DNA from: Bacteroidetes bacterium GWF2_41_31
GTDB taxonomy: Bacteria; Bacteroidota; Bacteroidia; Bacteroidales; F082
Assembly (NCBI GenBank): GCA_001769215.1
Contig: MEOL01000032.1
Location: forward strand, 173,203 to 237,202
Length of the DNA: 64,000 nt
Direction of reading: 5' to 3'
Below the pieces are notes generated by a model. It ran no database searches, had not been told where the DNA came from, and was given only the letters and a program-made list of their open reading frames with translations. Numbering within the stretch: the first letter of the stretch is position 1; the number at the start of each line of letters is the position of its first letter. Of this stretch, positions 52,876-62,130 are shown one piece after another. The position numbers and the translations under genes were made by a program.

Positions 52876-53487
52876 ATGGCTTCAGAAATAGTACCCAATA
52901 ACGATGACTTTTTAAACCGCCTGACTTTCGAGCCCTTGTCGAAAAGCAATTGGGAAAAATTTGTTTACCTTTTTGGCGAACGGGGTGCCTGCGGCAACTG
53001 CTGGTGCATGTGGCCACGTCTCCGGAAAACAGATTTTGTGGAAGGAAAGCAACACGATGGCAACAAAAATGCCATAAAAGAATTGGTTTGGTCCGGTAAA
53101 CCCACCGGAATTCTTGGGTTTTATGAAGGTCAGCCCATTGCATGGTGCGCCTTTGCCCCACGCGAAGATTTTCTCAAACTGGAAAAATCACGTGTTCACA
53201 AGCGCATCGACGACCTGCCGGTCTGGTCGATTCCCTGCTTTTTTGTCGACAAGCACTTTAGGAAAAACGGCGTTTCGGTCCAGCTTTTAAAAGGCGTCAT
53301 CCATTACGCAAAAGCATCAGGAATTCAAATTGTTGAAGCCTATCCCACCATTCCCACCAAGGAAAAACTACCTGATTCGTTTGCCTGGATCGGACTTTTC
53401 AAATCCTTTGAACGGGCCGGGTTTAAAATTGTTGACAACACCTCCAAAAACAGACCCATGGTGAGGTTTTATGTGGAGGAAGCTTGA
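52876..53487 (+). CDS. GNAT-family N-acetyltransferase
   Basis: The 203-residue protein has a GNAT fold: FYEGQPIAWCAFAPREDF (about 77-94), VWSIPCFFVDKHFRKNGVSVQLLKGVIHYAKASG (about 115-148, with the acyl-CoA-binding RKNGVS loop) and GFKIVDN near the C-terminus. The N-terminal CGNCWCMWPR motif (about 35-44) is typical of a cysteine-bearing subgroup of unknown substrate. It transfers an acetyl group from acetyl-CoA to an amine. It has no operon partners. Confidence 0.82.
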   Translation: MASEIVPNNDDFLNRLTFEPLSKSNWEKFVYLFGERGACGNCWCMWPRLRKTDFVEGKQHDGNKNAIKELVWSGKPTGILGFYEGQPIAWCAFAPREDFLKLEKSRVHKRIDDLPVWSIPCFFVDKHFRKNGVSVQLLKGVIHYAKASGIQIVEAYPTIPTKEKLPDSFAWIGLFKSFERAGFKIVDNTSKNRPMVRFYVEEA

Positions 53488-53644
53488 ATAAACCGGTTTT
53501 AATTGGTATTTTTTGACGAAATAAAACAAAAAGCTTCAACTTGTTAAGCCTGAAATTGCACGTCAAATCCTTCAATTTCGGTGGAATTTTCCCCGCCACC
53601 ATATTTTTTTACCAGTACGGTTTTCAATCTCCAATAATCATGTC

Positions 53645-53652
53645 TATTTTTG
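53645..53652 (+). promoter_or_regulatory. -7 promoter box for the GH97 gene
   Basis: TATTTTTG, ending 22 bp before the ATG at 53675. Confidence 0.55.
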
Positions 53653-53674
53653 TAGCTAAGTAAAATCAATCGCC

Positions 53675-55759
53675 ATGCAAAATCTCAAACTGAGTGCGGC
53701 TCTGTTGCTGACCTTTTTCACCCTGTTCAATTCATGTCAAACAAAAAAACCTTTGTATATGTTGAGCACCGATTCACCGGATGGAAAAATAAAGGTGGCG
53801 TTTACGCTGAATGATGCCGGGGAGCCTTTGTACGCCGTAAATTACAACGATCAACCTGTGGTGCTTCCTTCGTCATTGGGGTTTGATCTCGAAGGACAAC
53901 CTGCACTGGCAAAAGATTTTGAGGTGACCTCTGGCAAAAGGCTTCATAATTTTAGTCAACCGTGGGAAATGCCCTGGGGTGAGAAGAGGATGGTAGAAAA
54001 CAAATACAATCAGTCGATTATCCAATTGACCGAAAAATCGGGCTTGCACCGGACCCTGTTTATCATTTTTATGGTGTATAATGATGGCCTCGGATTTCGG
54101 TACATCGTTCCACCACAGCCGAATATTAGTGAGATGCATATTACCGAAGAAAACACCCAATTTAACATGGCAGGCGATTACAAGACTTTCTGGGGACCCG
54201 GCGACTGGGATATATACGAGCACCTGTACACTACTTCCAACATCAACCAAATCAACGCGTTTAAATATGTAAACAATGGATTGGCCCAGTCACATATACC
54301 CAACAATGCGATAAACACTCCGGTGACCATGATCGCCGACAATGGTGTCCACATCAGCCTCCACGAAGCCAACCTGACCAATTATTCCGACATGACGCTG
54401 CTGGTGGATACCATCAACCATCGCTTTAAAAGTTGTTTGGTGGGATCGGATAACCACCAATACAAGGTGATAGCCCATACACCATTATACACTCCATGGC
54501 GCACCATCCAGATTTCGCCTGATGCGGCTGGTCTCATCGAATCGGATCTGATTGTCAACCTCAATGAACCCAATAAACTGGGCGATGTATCCTGGGTAAA
54601 ACCCATGAAATACATTGGCATCTGGTGGGACATGCACCTGAACCGAAGAACCTGGGAATATTCCAGTGGTAACCATGGAGCCACTACGGCTTATGCCAAA
54701 GAACTCATCGATTTTGCTTCTACTCACCACATTCAGGGATTGCTGGTAGAAGGGTGGAACACCGGTTGGGAACATTGGATTGGTTTTGAGGACCGTGAAG
54801 GAGTGTTTGACTTCGTAACACCCTATCCTGACTACGACCTGGAAGAGGTGGTTCGCTATGGAAAACAAAAAGGGGTGGAGTTGATCATGCACCACGAAAC
54901 TTCGGCAGCTACCCAAACCTATACCAAACAACTGGATACCGCTTTCCGTTTGATGTACAAACTGGGCATCCGCGCGGTGAAAACCGGCTACGTGGGGAAA
55001 ATCCTGCCCAAAGGCGAATACCATCATGGTCAGTATATGGTCAATCATTACCAGCAGGTAATAGATACCGCTGCTAAATATCACGTGATGGTGGATGCCC
55101 ACGAGCCCATCAAAGCCACTGGTTTGCGGCGTACCTATCCCAACTTTGTTTCGCGTGAAGGACTTCGTGGTCAGGAGTTTAATGCCTGGTCGGCGGATGG
55201 AGGCAATCCACCCGAACATTTGCCCATCGTAGCATTTACACGCATGCTCGCCGGCCCCATCGATTTTACGCCCGGCATTTTTAACATCAAACTCGATCCC
55301 TATCGACCTGACAACCAAGTGAACACCACATTGGCCCAGCAGCTGGCGCTGTATGTGGTTATCAATAGTCCGGTGCAAATGGCGGCCGATTTAATCGAGC
55401 ATTACAAGAACAATCCGGCATTTCAATTTATTGAAGAGGTACCCGTTAACTGGGAACAGACCAAGGTGCTCAATGGTGAAGTGGGCGATTATGTGACCAT
55501 CGCTCGCCAGGATCGCCACAGCAACAACTGGTTTGTAGGCGGTATCACGGACGAAAACCCCCGTGACATGTCCATAATACTTGATTTCTTACCTGCCAGG
55601 AAAGCCTACCATGCCATCCTGTACAAAGATGCCCCGGATGCCCATTGGAATGACAATCCTACGGCTTATGAAATTGAAAAGATGGAGGTGACCAGTACAT
55701 CCACAATCAATGTTCATTTGGCTCCCGGAGGCGGTTTTGCGCTTAGCTTGATGGAATAA
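53675..55759 (+). CDS. Glycoside hydrolase family 97 alpha-glucosidase, SusB-like (inverting type)
   Basis: The 694-residue protein has a lipoprotein-type signal (C21, in LFNSCQTKK), an N-terminal beta-sandwich (about 30-300) and a TIM barrel (about 310-590), then a C-terminal beta domain. E408 (HHETS), E477 (DAHEP) and E501 (RGQE) match the catalytic and calcium-site glutamates of B. thetaiotaomicron SusB, with the same 24-residue spacing between the last two. The KTGYVG segment at 436-441 lacks the aspartate nucleophile of retaining GH97 members, so this should be an inverting enzyme, most likely an alpha-glucosidase. It is not in a SusCD locus. Confidence 0.92.
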   Translation: MQNLKLSAALLLTFFTLFNSCQTKKPLYMLSTDSPDGKIKVAFTLNDAGEPLYAVNYNDQPVVLPSSLGFDLEGQPALAKDFEVTSGKRLHNFSQPWEMPWGEKRMVENKYNQSIIQLTEKSGLHRTLFIIFMVYNDGLGFRYIVPPQPNISEMHITEENTQFNMAGDYKTFWGPGDWDIYEHLYTTSNINQINAFKYVNNGLAQSHIPNNAINTPVTMIADNGVHISLHEANLTNYSDMTLLVDTINHRFKSCLVGSDNHQYKVIAHTPLYTPWRTIQISPDAAGLIESDLIVNLNEPNKLGDVSWVKPMKYIGIWWDMHLNRRTWEYSSGNHGATTAYAKELIDFASTHHIQGLLVEGWNTGWEHWIGFEDREGVFDFVTPYPDYDLEEVVRYGKQKGVELIMHHETSAATQTYTKQLDTAFRLMYKLGIRAVKTGYVGKILPKGEYHHGQYMVNHYQQVIDTAAKYHVMVDAHEPIKATGLRRTYPNFVSREGLRGQEFNAWSADGGNPPEHLPIVAFTRMLAGPIDFTPGIFNIKLDPYRPDNQVNTTLAQQLALYVVINSPVQMAADLIEHYKNNPAFQFIEEVPVNWEQTKVLNGEVGDYVTIARQDRHSNNWFVGGITDENPRDMSIILDFLPARKAYHAILYKDAPDAHWNDNPTAYEIEKMEVTSTSTINVHLAPGGGFALSLME

Positions 55760-55830
55760 TTTTAAACCTGACAGGTTTTAAAAAGTGTATTTATTTGATT
55801 AACAGTTTATAAACCAATATACAAAAGCTC

Positions 55831-56673
55831 ATGAAACTCTACCCCATACTAACAGGAAACTTAAAACTCGATGGCGGCGCCATGTTTGGCGTGGTACCCA
55901 AAGTGCTGTGGCAAAACTCTTATCCCTGCGATGAAAATAACTTATGCAATTGGGCCATGCGTTGTTTGCTGGTAGTGGATGGCGACCGAAAAATCCTCAT
56001 CGACAATGGTATCGGTAACAAACAGGACGAAAAATGGCTGAGTCATTATTACCTTAACGGTGAAGCCACGTTGGAAAGTTCACTTTCGAAGGCGGGTTAT
56101 GCTCCTGAAGACATTACTGATGTCATCCTCACCCACATGCACTTCGACCACTGTGGTGGAAGCGTGACCTGGAATGCCGGTAAAACCGGATATGAACTTG
56201 CTTTTCCAAATGCCACCTACTGGACCAGCAAACAGCAATATGAATGGGCTGTTAATCCCAATCGACGTGAAAAAGCCTCCTTCCTGAAGGAAAACATCCA
56301 ACCTATCAGCGAAAGCGGTAAACTAAAACTGATAGATGAAGAAGGCGAATACATCCCGAACATCGTGTTTAAACTGTATAATGGACATACCGACGGCCAG
56401 GTGATCCCACATATTCAGATGAATGGTAAAACCGTAGTTTTTATGGCCGATCTGATGCCTTCCGCTGCCCATATCCCCATGCCCTGGATTATGGCTTACG
56501 ACACCCGCCCATTACAAACCCTGCACGACAAGGAACGTTTTTATGACGAGGCTGTTAAAAACGATTATATCCTGTTTTTTGAGCACGATTTGTACAACGA
56601 ATCCTGTACACTGGAAGATACCCCTAAAGGCGTCCGGGTAAAAAAGGCAGGACAATTGGTAGAATTTATATAG
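55831..56673 (+). CDS. Metallo-beta-lactamase-fold hydrolase
   Basis: The 280-residue MBL protein has the metal motif THMHFDHCGG, with H102, H104, D106 and H107, and a later GHTDGQ histidine. FMADLMPSAAHIPMPW follows, and FFEHDLY supplies a third metal-site histidine. It is close to the N-acyl homoserine lactonase / general MBL group; no specific substrate can be assigned. It is 71 bp downstream of the GH97 gene and 14 bp upstream of cutC. Confidence 0.87.
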   Translation: MKLYPILTGNLKLDGGAMFGVVPKVLWQNSYPCDENNLCNWAMRCLLVVDGDRKILIDNGIGNKQDEKWLSHYYLNGEATLESSLSKAGYAPEDITDVILTHMHFDHCGGSVTWNAGKTGYELAFPNATYWTSKQQYEWAVNPNRREKASFLKENIQPISESGKLKLIDEEGEYIPNIVFKLYNGHTDGQVIPHIQMNGKTVVFMADLMPSAAHIPMPWIMAYDTRPLQTLHDKERFYDEAVKNDYILFFEHDLYNESCTLEDTPKGVRVKKAGQLVEFI

Positions 56674-56687
56674 CTGAAAATAGGTAT

Positions 56688-57437
56688 ATGAAACCCCGGA
56701 TACGGATTGAAGTTTGTTGTGGATCAGCACAAAGCGCCCTGAATGCACAGGAGGGAGGCGCTCACCGGGTTGAATTGTGCCAGAACCTGGAAGCAGGTGG
56801 CACAACGCCTTCTGCCGGTGAAATTCTGATGGCACGCAAGCACTTGTCTATTGACCTTCATGTGCTCATCCGGCCACGTGATGGTGACTTTCTCTATTCT
56901 GAACACGAATTGGAGATTGTACGCCAGGATATTCTTTTTTGCAAATCTGTGGGTGTAAATGGCGTGGTGATTGGCTTTCTGACGAAAAATGGAGACATCG
57001 ATCAACGTCTTACCACGGAAATGATTGAGCTGGCACATCCCATGTCAGTAACTTTTCACCGGGCTTTTGATGTGTGCCGCGAACCCGAAACAGCACTGGA
57101 ACAACTTATCGGAATGGGTGTGGACAGGCTACTCACTTCAGGGCAGCAACCAACAGCTGAGGAAGGGGCCGGCTTAATTAAACAATTGGTTCAACAAGCA
57201 GGAAAGTACCTGGTGGTGATGCCGGGGTCGGGAATCAGAGAGCACAACATCCAGGAGCTAATCGAGAAAACCAGTGCCACGGAATACCATGTGAGTGCCC
57301 GCAAAACGGTGGTTAGCAACATGGAATATTGTCCGGTTGGTGTGCCCATGGGGAGATACAGCAACAACTTTGAGTACCAGGAAATTGATGGGGAAGTGAT
57401 TCGCCGTTTGGTGAATAAAGTAAATCAAAACGGTTAG
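56688..57437 (+). CDS. cutC: CutC-family protein
   Basis: The 249-residue TIM-barrel protein matches the CutC family: RIEVCCGSAQSALNAQEGGAHRVELC at about 6-31, GGTTPSAGEI, VLIRPRDGDFLYS at about 60-72 and TFHRAFDVC at about 119-127, and a C-terminal VVMPGSGI. The family was first linked to copper tolerance in E. coli, but its enzymatic function is uncertain. It shares an operon with the MBL hydrolase and yraN. Confidence 0.93.
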   Translation: MKPRIRIEVCCGSAQSALNAQEGGAHRVELCQNLEAGGTTPSAGEILMARKHLSIDLHVLIRPRDGDFLYSEHELEIVRQDILFCKSVGVNGVVIGFLTKNGDIDQRLTTEMIELAHPMSVTFHRAFDVCREPETALEQLIGMGVDRLLTSGQQPTAEEGAGLIKQLVQQAGKYLVVMPGSGIREHNIQELIEKTSATEYHVSARKTVVSNMEYCPVGVPMGRYSNNFEYQEIDGEVIRRLVNKVNQNG

Positions 57438-57446
57438 AAATCGGAA

Positions 57447-57809
57447 ATGATGGCGAAGCACAACGAATTGGGCAAAAAAGGGGAAGCTCTGGCAAGAGAA
57501 TTCCTTGAGCGAAAGGGCTATCGGATTGTAGAAGCCAACTGGCACTACGACAAGGATGAAATTGACCTGATTGCCTGGCATGGCAATACCTTGGTGATTG
57601 TAGAAGTAAAAACACTCAGCACCGATTATTTCGGCGCTCCGGAAGAAGCCGTAGACCGAAATAAAGAATCCTTCCTTATTCGGGCTACCGAGGCCTATCT
57701 GGAAGAAAAGGACCTGGATTGCGAATCGCGTTTCGACATTGTGGCCATCGTGATGAACGAAAAGGGAACCCGCATCAACCACATCGAAGAAGCGTTTTTC
57801 CCGGAATAA
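57447..57809 (+). CDS. UPF0102 (YraN-like) protein, putative nuclease fold
   Basis: The 120-residue protein has a restriction-endonuclease-like core: KGEALAREFLERKGYRIVEANWH at about 12-34, the acidic pair DEIDLIA at about 37-43, and VEVKT at about 52-56. These form the PD-(D/E)XK motif typical of the family. YraN is often next to rnhB or rsmI, but here it follows cutC by 9 bp. The frame begins MM; the second ATG (57450) is equally likely. Function in DNA uptake or repair is suggested but not proven. Confidence 0.88.
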   Translation: MMAKHNELGKKGEALAREFLERKGYRIVEANWHYDKDEIDLIAWHGNTLVIVEVKTLSTDYFGAPEEAVDRNKESFLIRATEAYLEEKDLDCESRFDIVAIVMNEKGTRINHIEEAFFPE

Positions 57810-57871
57810 TCCAGCCACAGGAACCGATTTAAAAGATTCCTCACCCCATCATTTAGCGTCCGCTTTTGTTG

Positions 57872-57879
57872 TACTTTTG
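57872..57879 (+). promoter_or_regulatory. -7 promoter box for the pseudouridine synthase gene
   Basis: TACTTTTG, ending 20 bp before the ATG at 57900. Confidence 0.6.
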
Positions 57880-57899
57880 CACCCGCTAAAGTATTCAAC

Positions 57900-59447
57900 A
57901 TGAACCAAAAAAGAAATACAGGTCGGTCGTTGGAAGGATCGGATAATAAAAGACCTTACGGAAAAACACGACCTGAGTCAGGAAGATCATCTGACCGTCC
58001 GGTAAATAAAAGACCCTATGGGAAATCAAAATCCGGAGATGAACCTTCGTCTGATCGACCCACTTACAAGAAATCAGTTAGATCGTCAAGACCTGAAACA
58101 GGATCACAATCGGACAAGCCATTCAAGAAACCATTCAAATCAGCACGACCCGCATCAGAAACCTCTTCGGAACAAACTTTTAAAAAACCGTACAGGTCAT
58201 CCAGGCCTGAATTAGGAAGTTCTTCAGAAAGACCTTACAAAAAAACATACGGAGACTCAAAACCTGATTCAGATTCATCTTCAGACAGGCCCTATAAAAA
58301 AACTTTCGGGACTTCAAGGCCACAAAAAGGACGATCTTATGATGACACTGACAAAAAGAAACCGTACAGGTCATCCAGGCCTGAATCAGGAAGCTCTTCA
58401 GAAAGACCTTACAAAAAAACATACGGAGACTCAAAACCTGATTCAAATTCATCTTCGGACAGGCCCTATAAAAAAACTTTTGGGACTTCAAGACCGCAAA
58501 AAGGACGATCTTATGATGACACTGACAAAAAAAAGCCTTTTAATTCTTCCAGGCCTGAATCAGGAAGTTCTTCAGAAAGACCTTACAAAAAAACATACGG
58601 AGACTCTGATCAAAAGAAACCTTATAGTAAATCAAGACCTGAAACAGGGAATTCTTCACGGAAGCCATTCAGCAAAGGAAAGTTCGTGACAAAACGAAGA
58701 ACGGATGAAGAACCTGAAACAGTACAAGGATTAAAATCAGTGATCCGGCTAAACAAATACCTGGCCGATGCCGGCATCTGCAGTCGCCGCGAAGCCGATA
58801 GGCTCATCGAAAGCGGTGTGGTTGAAATCAACGGTGTTGTCGTTACTGAACTGGGAACCAAAGTAGGCCCCAACGACAAGGTGCGCTATGGTGGGGAATC
58901 GCTGAAACGTGAGAAATTGAAATATGTGCTACTCAACAAGCCCAAAGGTTTTATTTCCACTTCTGACGATCCTTTGGATAGGAAAACCGTGATGAGCCTG
59001 GTTGAAAATGCCTGCAAGGAGCGAATCTATTCCGTGGGCCGCCTGGACAGAAATACCACCGGTTTGCTATTGTTTACCAACGATGGCGACATGGCCAAAA
59101 GGCTCACCCATCCCAAACATGGTGTACGAAAGCTATATCATGTTACACTCGACAAAGCCCTTACAAAAAACGATATGCTTCAGATTCTCAAGGGCGTTGA
59201 GCTGGAAGACGGTATTGTTCAGCCAGATAAAATCGACTGGGTGGAGGATGTGGAGTCTAAAAATGAAGTGGGTATTGAATTGCATTCGGGGAAAAACCGT
59301 GTTGTGCGCCGGATTTTTGAACACCTGGGCTACCAGGTTGAAAAGCTGGATCGGGTTGTGTTTGCCGGATTGACGAAAAAAGATATTCCCCGTGGAAAAT
59401 GGCGTCTGCTTTCTGATAAAGAAGTAGACATGCTTAAGATGCTGTAA
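57900..59447 (+). CDS. RNA pseudouridine synthase (RluB/RsuA type) with repetitive basic N-terminal tail
   Basis: The 515-residue protein has a disordered N-terminal tail of about 275 residues rich in S, R, K, P and D. Much of it consists of RPYKK- and SSRPESGSSSE-type repeats. An S4 RNA-binding domain (about 282-340, LNKYLADAGICSRREADRLIESG) and a pseudouridine synthase domain (about 343-510) follow. The catalytic aspartate is D383 in GRLDRNTTG. The domain converts uridine to pseudouridine in 23S rRNA. RluB proteins in this phylum often carry such tails, but the tandem duplication here is recent. The tail may bind RNA. Confidence 0.92.
   Translation: MNQKRNTGRSLEGSDNKRPYGKTRPESGRSSDRPVNKRPYGKSKSGDEPSSDRPTYKKSVRSSRPETGSQSDKPFKKPFKSARPASETSSEQTFKKPYRSSRPELGSSSERPYKKTYGDSKPDSDSSSDRPYKKTFGTSRPQKGRSYDDTDKKKPYRSSRPESGSSSERPYKKTYGDSKPDSNSSSDRPYKKTFGTSRPQKGRSYDDTDKKKPFNSSRPESGSSSERPYKKTYGDSDQKKPYSKSRPETGNSSRKPFSKGKFVTKRRTDEEPETVQGLKSVIRLNKYLADAGICSRREADRLIESGVVEINGVVVTELGTKVGPNDKVRYGGESLKREKLKYVLLNKPKGFISTSDDPLDRKTVMSLVENACKERIYSVGRLDRNTTGLLLFTNDGDMAKRLTHPKHGVRKLYHVTLDKALTKNDMLQILKGVELEDGIVQPDKIDWVEDVESKNEVGIELHSGKNRVVRRIFEHLGYQVEKLDRVVFAGLTKKDIPRGKWRLLSDKEVDMLKML
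58194..58610 (+). repeat. 174-bp tandem repeat inside the pseudouridine synthase gene (2.4 copies)
   Basis: Copies begin at 58194, 58368 and 58542; each is 174 bp (58 codons) and stays in frame, and the third is cut at about 58610. The first two differ by only a few bases, including silent ones, so the duplication is recent. Each unit encodes the run from SSRPE through PYKKTYGDSKPD to SYDDTDKKK. Copy number is likely to vary between strains. Confidence 0.93.
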
Positions 59448-59568
59448 TGAAGCTATCAGCGAATTTTTCCTAATGAGTAATTCTACAATGAGGTATTATT
59501 AACCTGTTGTTTCATCATTTCCTTTCGGATAGATGATTGAATATTAACGAATTTAGGCAATATTCAAC

Positions 59569-60429
59569 TTACTCTGATACCGCTATTTCTTCTACCTGAA
59601 TCACTGCTTTGGTATCTTCTTGATAGATAAAAGCTACCACATGGCAGTTTTTAGGAACCCATTCTTCAATAAAGTCCAGGGTATATTCCTGAGAGAATTT
59701 ATCTCCATAGCCAACGGAATTACCGCCATTGATTGATTCTCCCCATATCCCGTTAAGGGTGGTACGCAACATGTGCATATGCACATAGTTTTCATCGATG
59801 GGAGTTTCTCCGGCCTCGGGAGTGTTATTCTTTTGAGGAGCTATGATGCTATCCTGTGTAAGGCAAACCAACAAATTGATGTCGCCTTCAACGGCATCCA
59901 GGAAGGTGGTAGTTATTTTGGTGGTCAGTTTCTTGTTTGTATGATCAAATGTGTTTTTCAAGATCAGACTTGCTTTGGCTGGTTGTTGCAATAATGGGGC
60001 AATGGCCGTTCCCCAGTTCCCGGGGGTAACCACGAAGTTGTCGTTTATCGGAATGCGGTTTATTAACCCATTTGGATTTCCCTGAGCTCCGTTACCAAAA
60101 AAGGTATCCCATGCATTACCGGCTTCAGTTCTAAAATCATCGGCAAACAAAGGGTCATAAGTTGAAGGGAGGGCAAAAAAACCAGCATGTACGCTAATAA
60201 TTACGACCCGGTCGCAGAAATTTTGCTTCAGCGTGTGTGCCAGCAGGGCAGCACCCGGACAATTCACACATTCATGACCGGTATAATCTTCGAGCAGCAC
60301 TTTTTTATCGCCACTGCAGTAGTCCACTTTTTCTACGTAGGGAGCATCCACCTTGTCGCAGCTGTTTGCTACAAAAACAACTAAAATGGCCAATAATATT
60401 AAATATCTTATTTTCATCTTCTTACACAT
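59569..60429 (-). CDS. Omp28-related lipoprotein with CxxC motif
   Basis: The 286-residue protein has a lipoprotein signal (C24, in VANSCDK) and an Omp28-like domain starting LLEDYTGHECVNCPGAALLAHTL. There C54 and C57 form a thioredoxin-like CxxC. FALPSTYDPLFADDFRTEAGNAW is typical of the family, which was first described as a Porphyromonas surface antigen. The fold resembles thioredoxin, so a thiol-disulfide role is plausible. It is the third gene of an operon with TlpA-like and DUF6029-like genes and overlaps the latter by 1 bp. Confidence 0.87.
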   Translation of the reverse strand: MCKKMKIRYLILLAILVVFVANSCDKVDAPYVEKVDYCSGDKKVLLEDYTGHECVNCPGAALLAHTLKQNFCDRVVIISVHAGFFALPSTYDPLFADDFRTEAGNAWDTFFGNGAQGNPNGLINRIPINDNFVVTPGNWGTAIAPLLQQPAKASLILKNTFDHTNKKLTTKITTTFLDAVEGDINLLVCLTQDSIIAPQKNNTPEAGETPIDENYVHMHMLRTTLNGIWGESINGGNSVGYGDKFSQEYTLDFIEEWVPKNCHVVAFIYQEDTKAVIQVEEIAVSE

Positions 60430-62099
60430 TAAAAGTTACTTGAAAGCGTGATCGAAAATCCGTTGGAGGCAGGTACCTGGCGACAGACGCCTCCCACGCA
60501 TACCACTCCTTCGCGCTGACGGCCATAGGTTACAGCTATCCGGGTAGTTTGGTAGGTGTATCCAAATGATCCTGTGTAGTAGTGCAGGCGGTTGGCTTTG
60601 ATTTCGTTTCCATAGTTATACTGGTCAGCAACCGAAAAAAACCAATGCGGGGAGATGGTGTATTCGAGCAAAATGGCAGCCCAATCCTGTTTGTCTTCCT
60701 TTGTCCAAAGACCTTGGAATTCTCCTCTTAATGCTTTGTTGGAAGTAAATTTATAGGTCATATCCACGATGGCGATATTGGCTTTCACATTGGGTTCACC
60801 GGTATGGCCCAGCACCACAGCCTGGTTATATTCCTGATTGATGAGGGTAAAAACTCCCTTAACCTTCTTGCTGAATTTTTTATTGATAGCAACTGTCAGG
60901 TCACGATTGAACACATCTTTTCCAAACTTGAAGAAGTCGCTTTTGTAACCCAATGTTCCGCTTTGGTTGATTCCGGCTGTATCGTGGGCTTTTTGACGGT
61001 CGATATCGTTGATTTGTGAAAAATTGACCGACAGGCCCGCTCCATATTTACCACCGATCCAGGTATCTTTCGGGATTTTATAATTGACCTGAATCTGGAA
61101 TCCAATTTCGCCATTTGGCTGTGTAGCATAAGGATACATCGATGCCAGCATATAAATATGGTCTTCGGTTAATGCAGGCAGGTAATTGATGTGGAGAGCA
61201 TTTCCGGTAACGGACTGATCGCTTTTGTAACTCATGTTATCGTAGCGTTTAAACATGGCAAAAAGGCCAAGTCCCGCTGTAGAATAACTACCTGTAAACA
61301 CCAATCCTTGTCCGTCCTTGAAAATGTAATTGTTAACTGCCGAAGGGTCGTTAATTTTATAGGCATACTCCGAAGTGAAATTAAACTTGCCCAACCCCAC
61401 GTTGAACCTTCCGGCAAAAGCGGCCACATTCTGTGGCATTTTATAAGATGGGTTGTTGTCGACCTGGTATTTACTCACAGCGCTTCCCCCCAGTGTCAGT
61501 TTGAGTTTGGAATCGGCCATGGAAGCAAACACATCATTAAAATTCAACTCGGCATCCACCCCTTTTACAATTCCACGGGCGTTCTTTTCCCATTTGTTCC
61601 AAAAGAAACGTTGTGTTCCATACACACCTTTTAGAATGACTCCCTTTACAGGTTTGGCAATAATACGCACCCCATTGAGTGAATTGTCGTAACCCAGAGT
61701 CCATTCCTGATAGGTGCGCAGCACCATTCCGTTTCCAAACTGTTCGTAGAAATTGCCTACGGTAAAGCTATATTTTTCGGTAGCGTAGGTTGCCCAAAGA
61801 TAGGGGAAGCCCTGGCCTTCAAGTTGCGGGTCGAATCCTGCAATGGGCGGTGCATAAGCCTCATAACGAAACCCGGCCGTAAAATCACCCAACGTATAAA
61901 TGATATCGGCAAAAGCGTTAAAGCCAAAGTTTTTTCCATTGATAAGCGAATCAGTAATGCCCAGGGCATTATCGGCCTGGTAGAACATTCCATCGGTTTC
62001 AAAGCTGCCATGAACTTCTGATTTTTCTAGAAATTCCTGTGCATTTAGTGAAATTCCAATTACCAGAAAAGCGGTGATGGTGAGTAGTGTTTTTTTCAT
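60429..62099 (-). CDS. Outer-membrane barrel protein, DUF6029-like
   Basis: The protein has 556 residues from the ATG at 62099. The frame opens at 62138, overlapping the TlpA stop, but the signal peptide (about 1-20, ending LNAQE) starts at the later ATG. The rest is a large set of alternating beta-strands ending in FSITLSSNF, whose terminal Phe is typical of outer-membrane barrels. Local motifs (GYDNSLNGVRIIAKPVKGVILKG, EFQGLWTKEDKQDWAAILLEYTISPHWFFSVADQYNYG) fit DUF6029 proteins of Bacteroidota, whose function is unknown. The gene lies between a TlpA-like gene and an Omp28-like gene. Confidence 0.82.
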   Translation of the reverse strand: MKKTLLTITAFLVIGISLNAQEFLEKSEVHGSFETDGMFYQADNALGITDSLINGKNFGFNAFADIIYTLGDFTAGFRYEAYAPPIAGFDPQLEGQGFPYLWATYATEKYSFTVGNFYEQFGNGMVLRTYQEWTLGYDNSLNGVRIIAKPVKGVILKGVYGTQRFFWNKWEKNARGIVKGVDAELNFNDVFASMADSKLKLTLGGSAVSKYQVDNNPSYKMPQNVAAFAGRFNVGLGKFNFTSEYAYKINDPSAVNNYIFKDGQGLVFTGSYSTAGLGLFAMFKRYDNMSYKSDQSVTGNALHINYLPALTEDHIYMLASMYPYATQPNGEIGFQIQVNYKIPKDTWIGGKYGAGLSVNFSQINDIDRQKAHDTAGINQSGTLGYKSDFFKFGKDVFNRDLTVAINKKFSKKVKGVFTLINQEYNQAVVLGHTGEPNVKANIAIVDMTYKFTSNKALRGEFQGLWTKEDKQDWAAILLEYTISPHWFFSVADQYNYGNEIKANRLHYYTGSFGYTYQTTRIAVTYGRQREGVVCVGGVCRQVPASNGFSITLSSNF

Positions 62100-62130
62100 G
62101 TAAGGCTGAATTTTAATGAACCACCATGGG

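Noticed and set aside
54485..55378. 297-codon minus-strand frame opposite the GH97 gene
   Set aside because: The plus strand has a complete GH97 enzyme with all catalytic residues, so this is an antisense shadow.
57258..57818. 186-codon minus-strand frame opposite cutC and yraN
   Set aside because: It runs antisense to two well-supported genes and has no recognisable domain.
58180..58491. 103-codon minus-strand gene in the repeat region
   Set aside because: It is the complement of the tandem repeat in the pseudouridine synthase gene and simply repeats with it.
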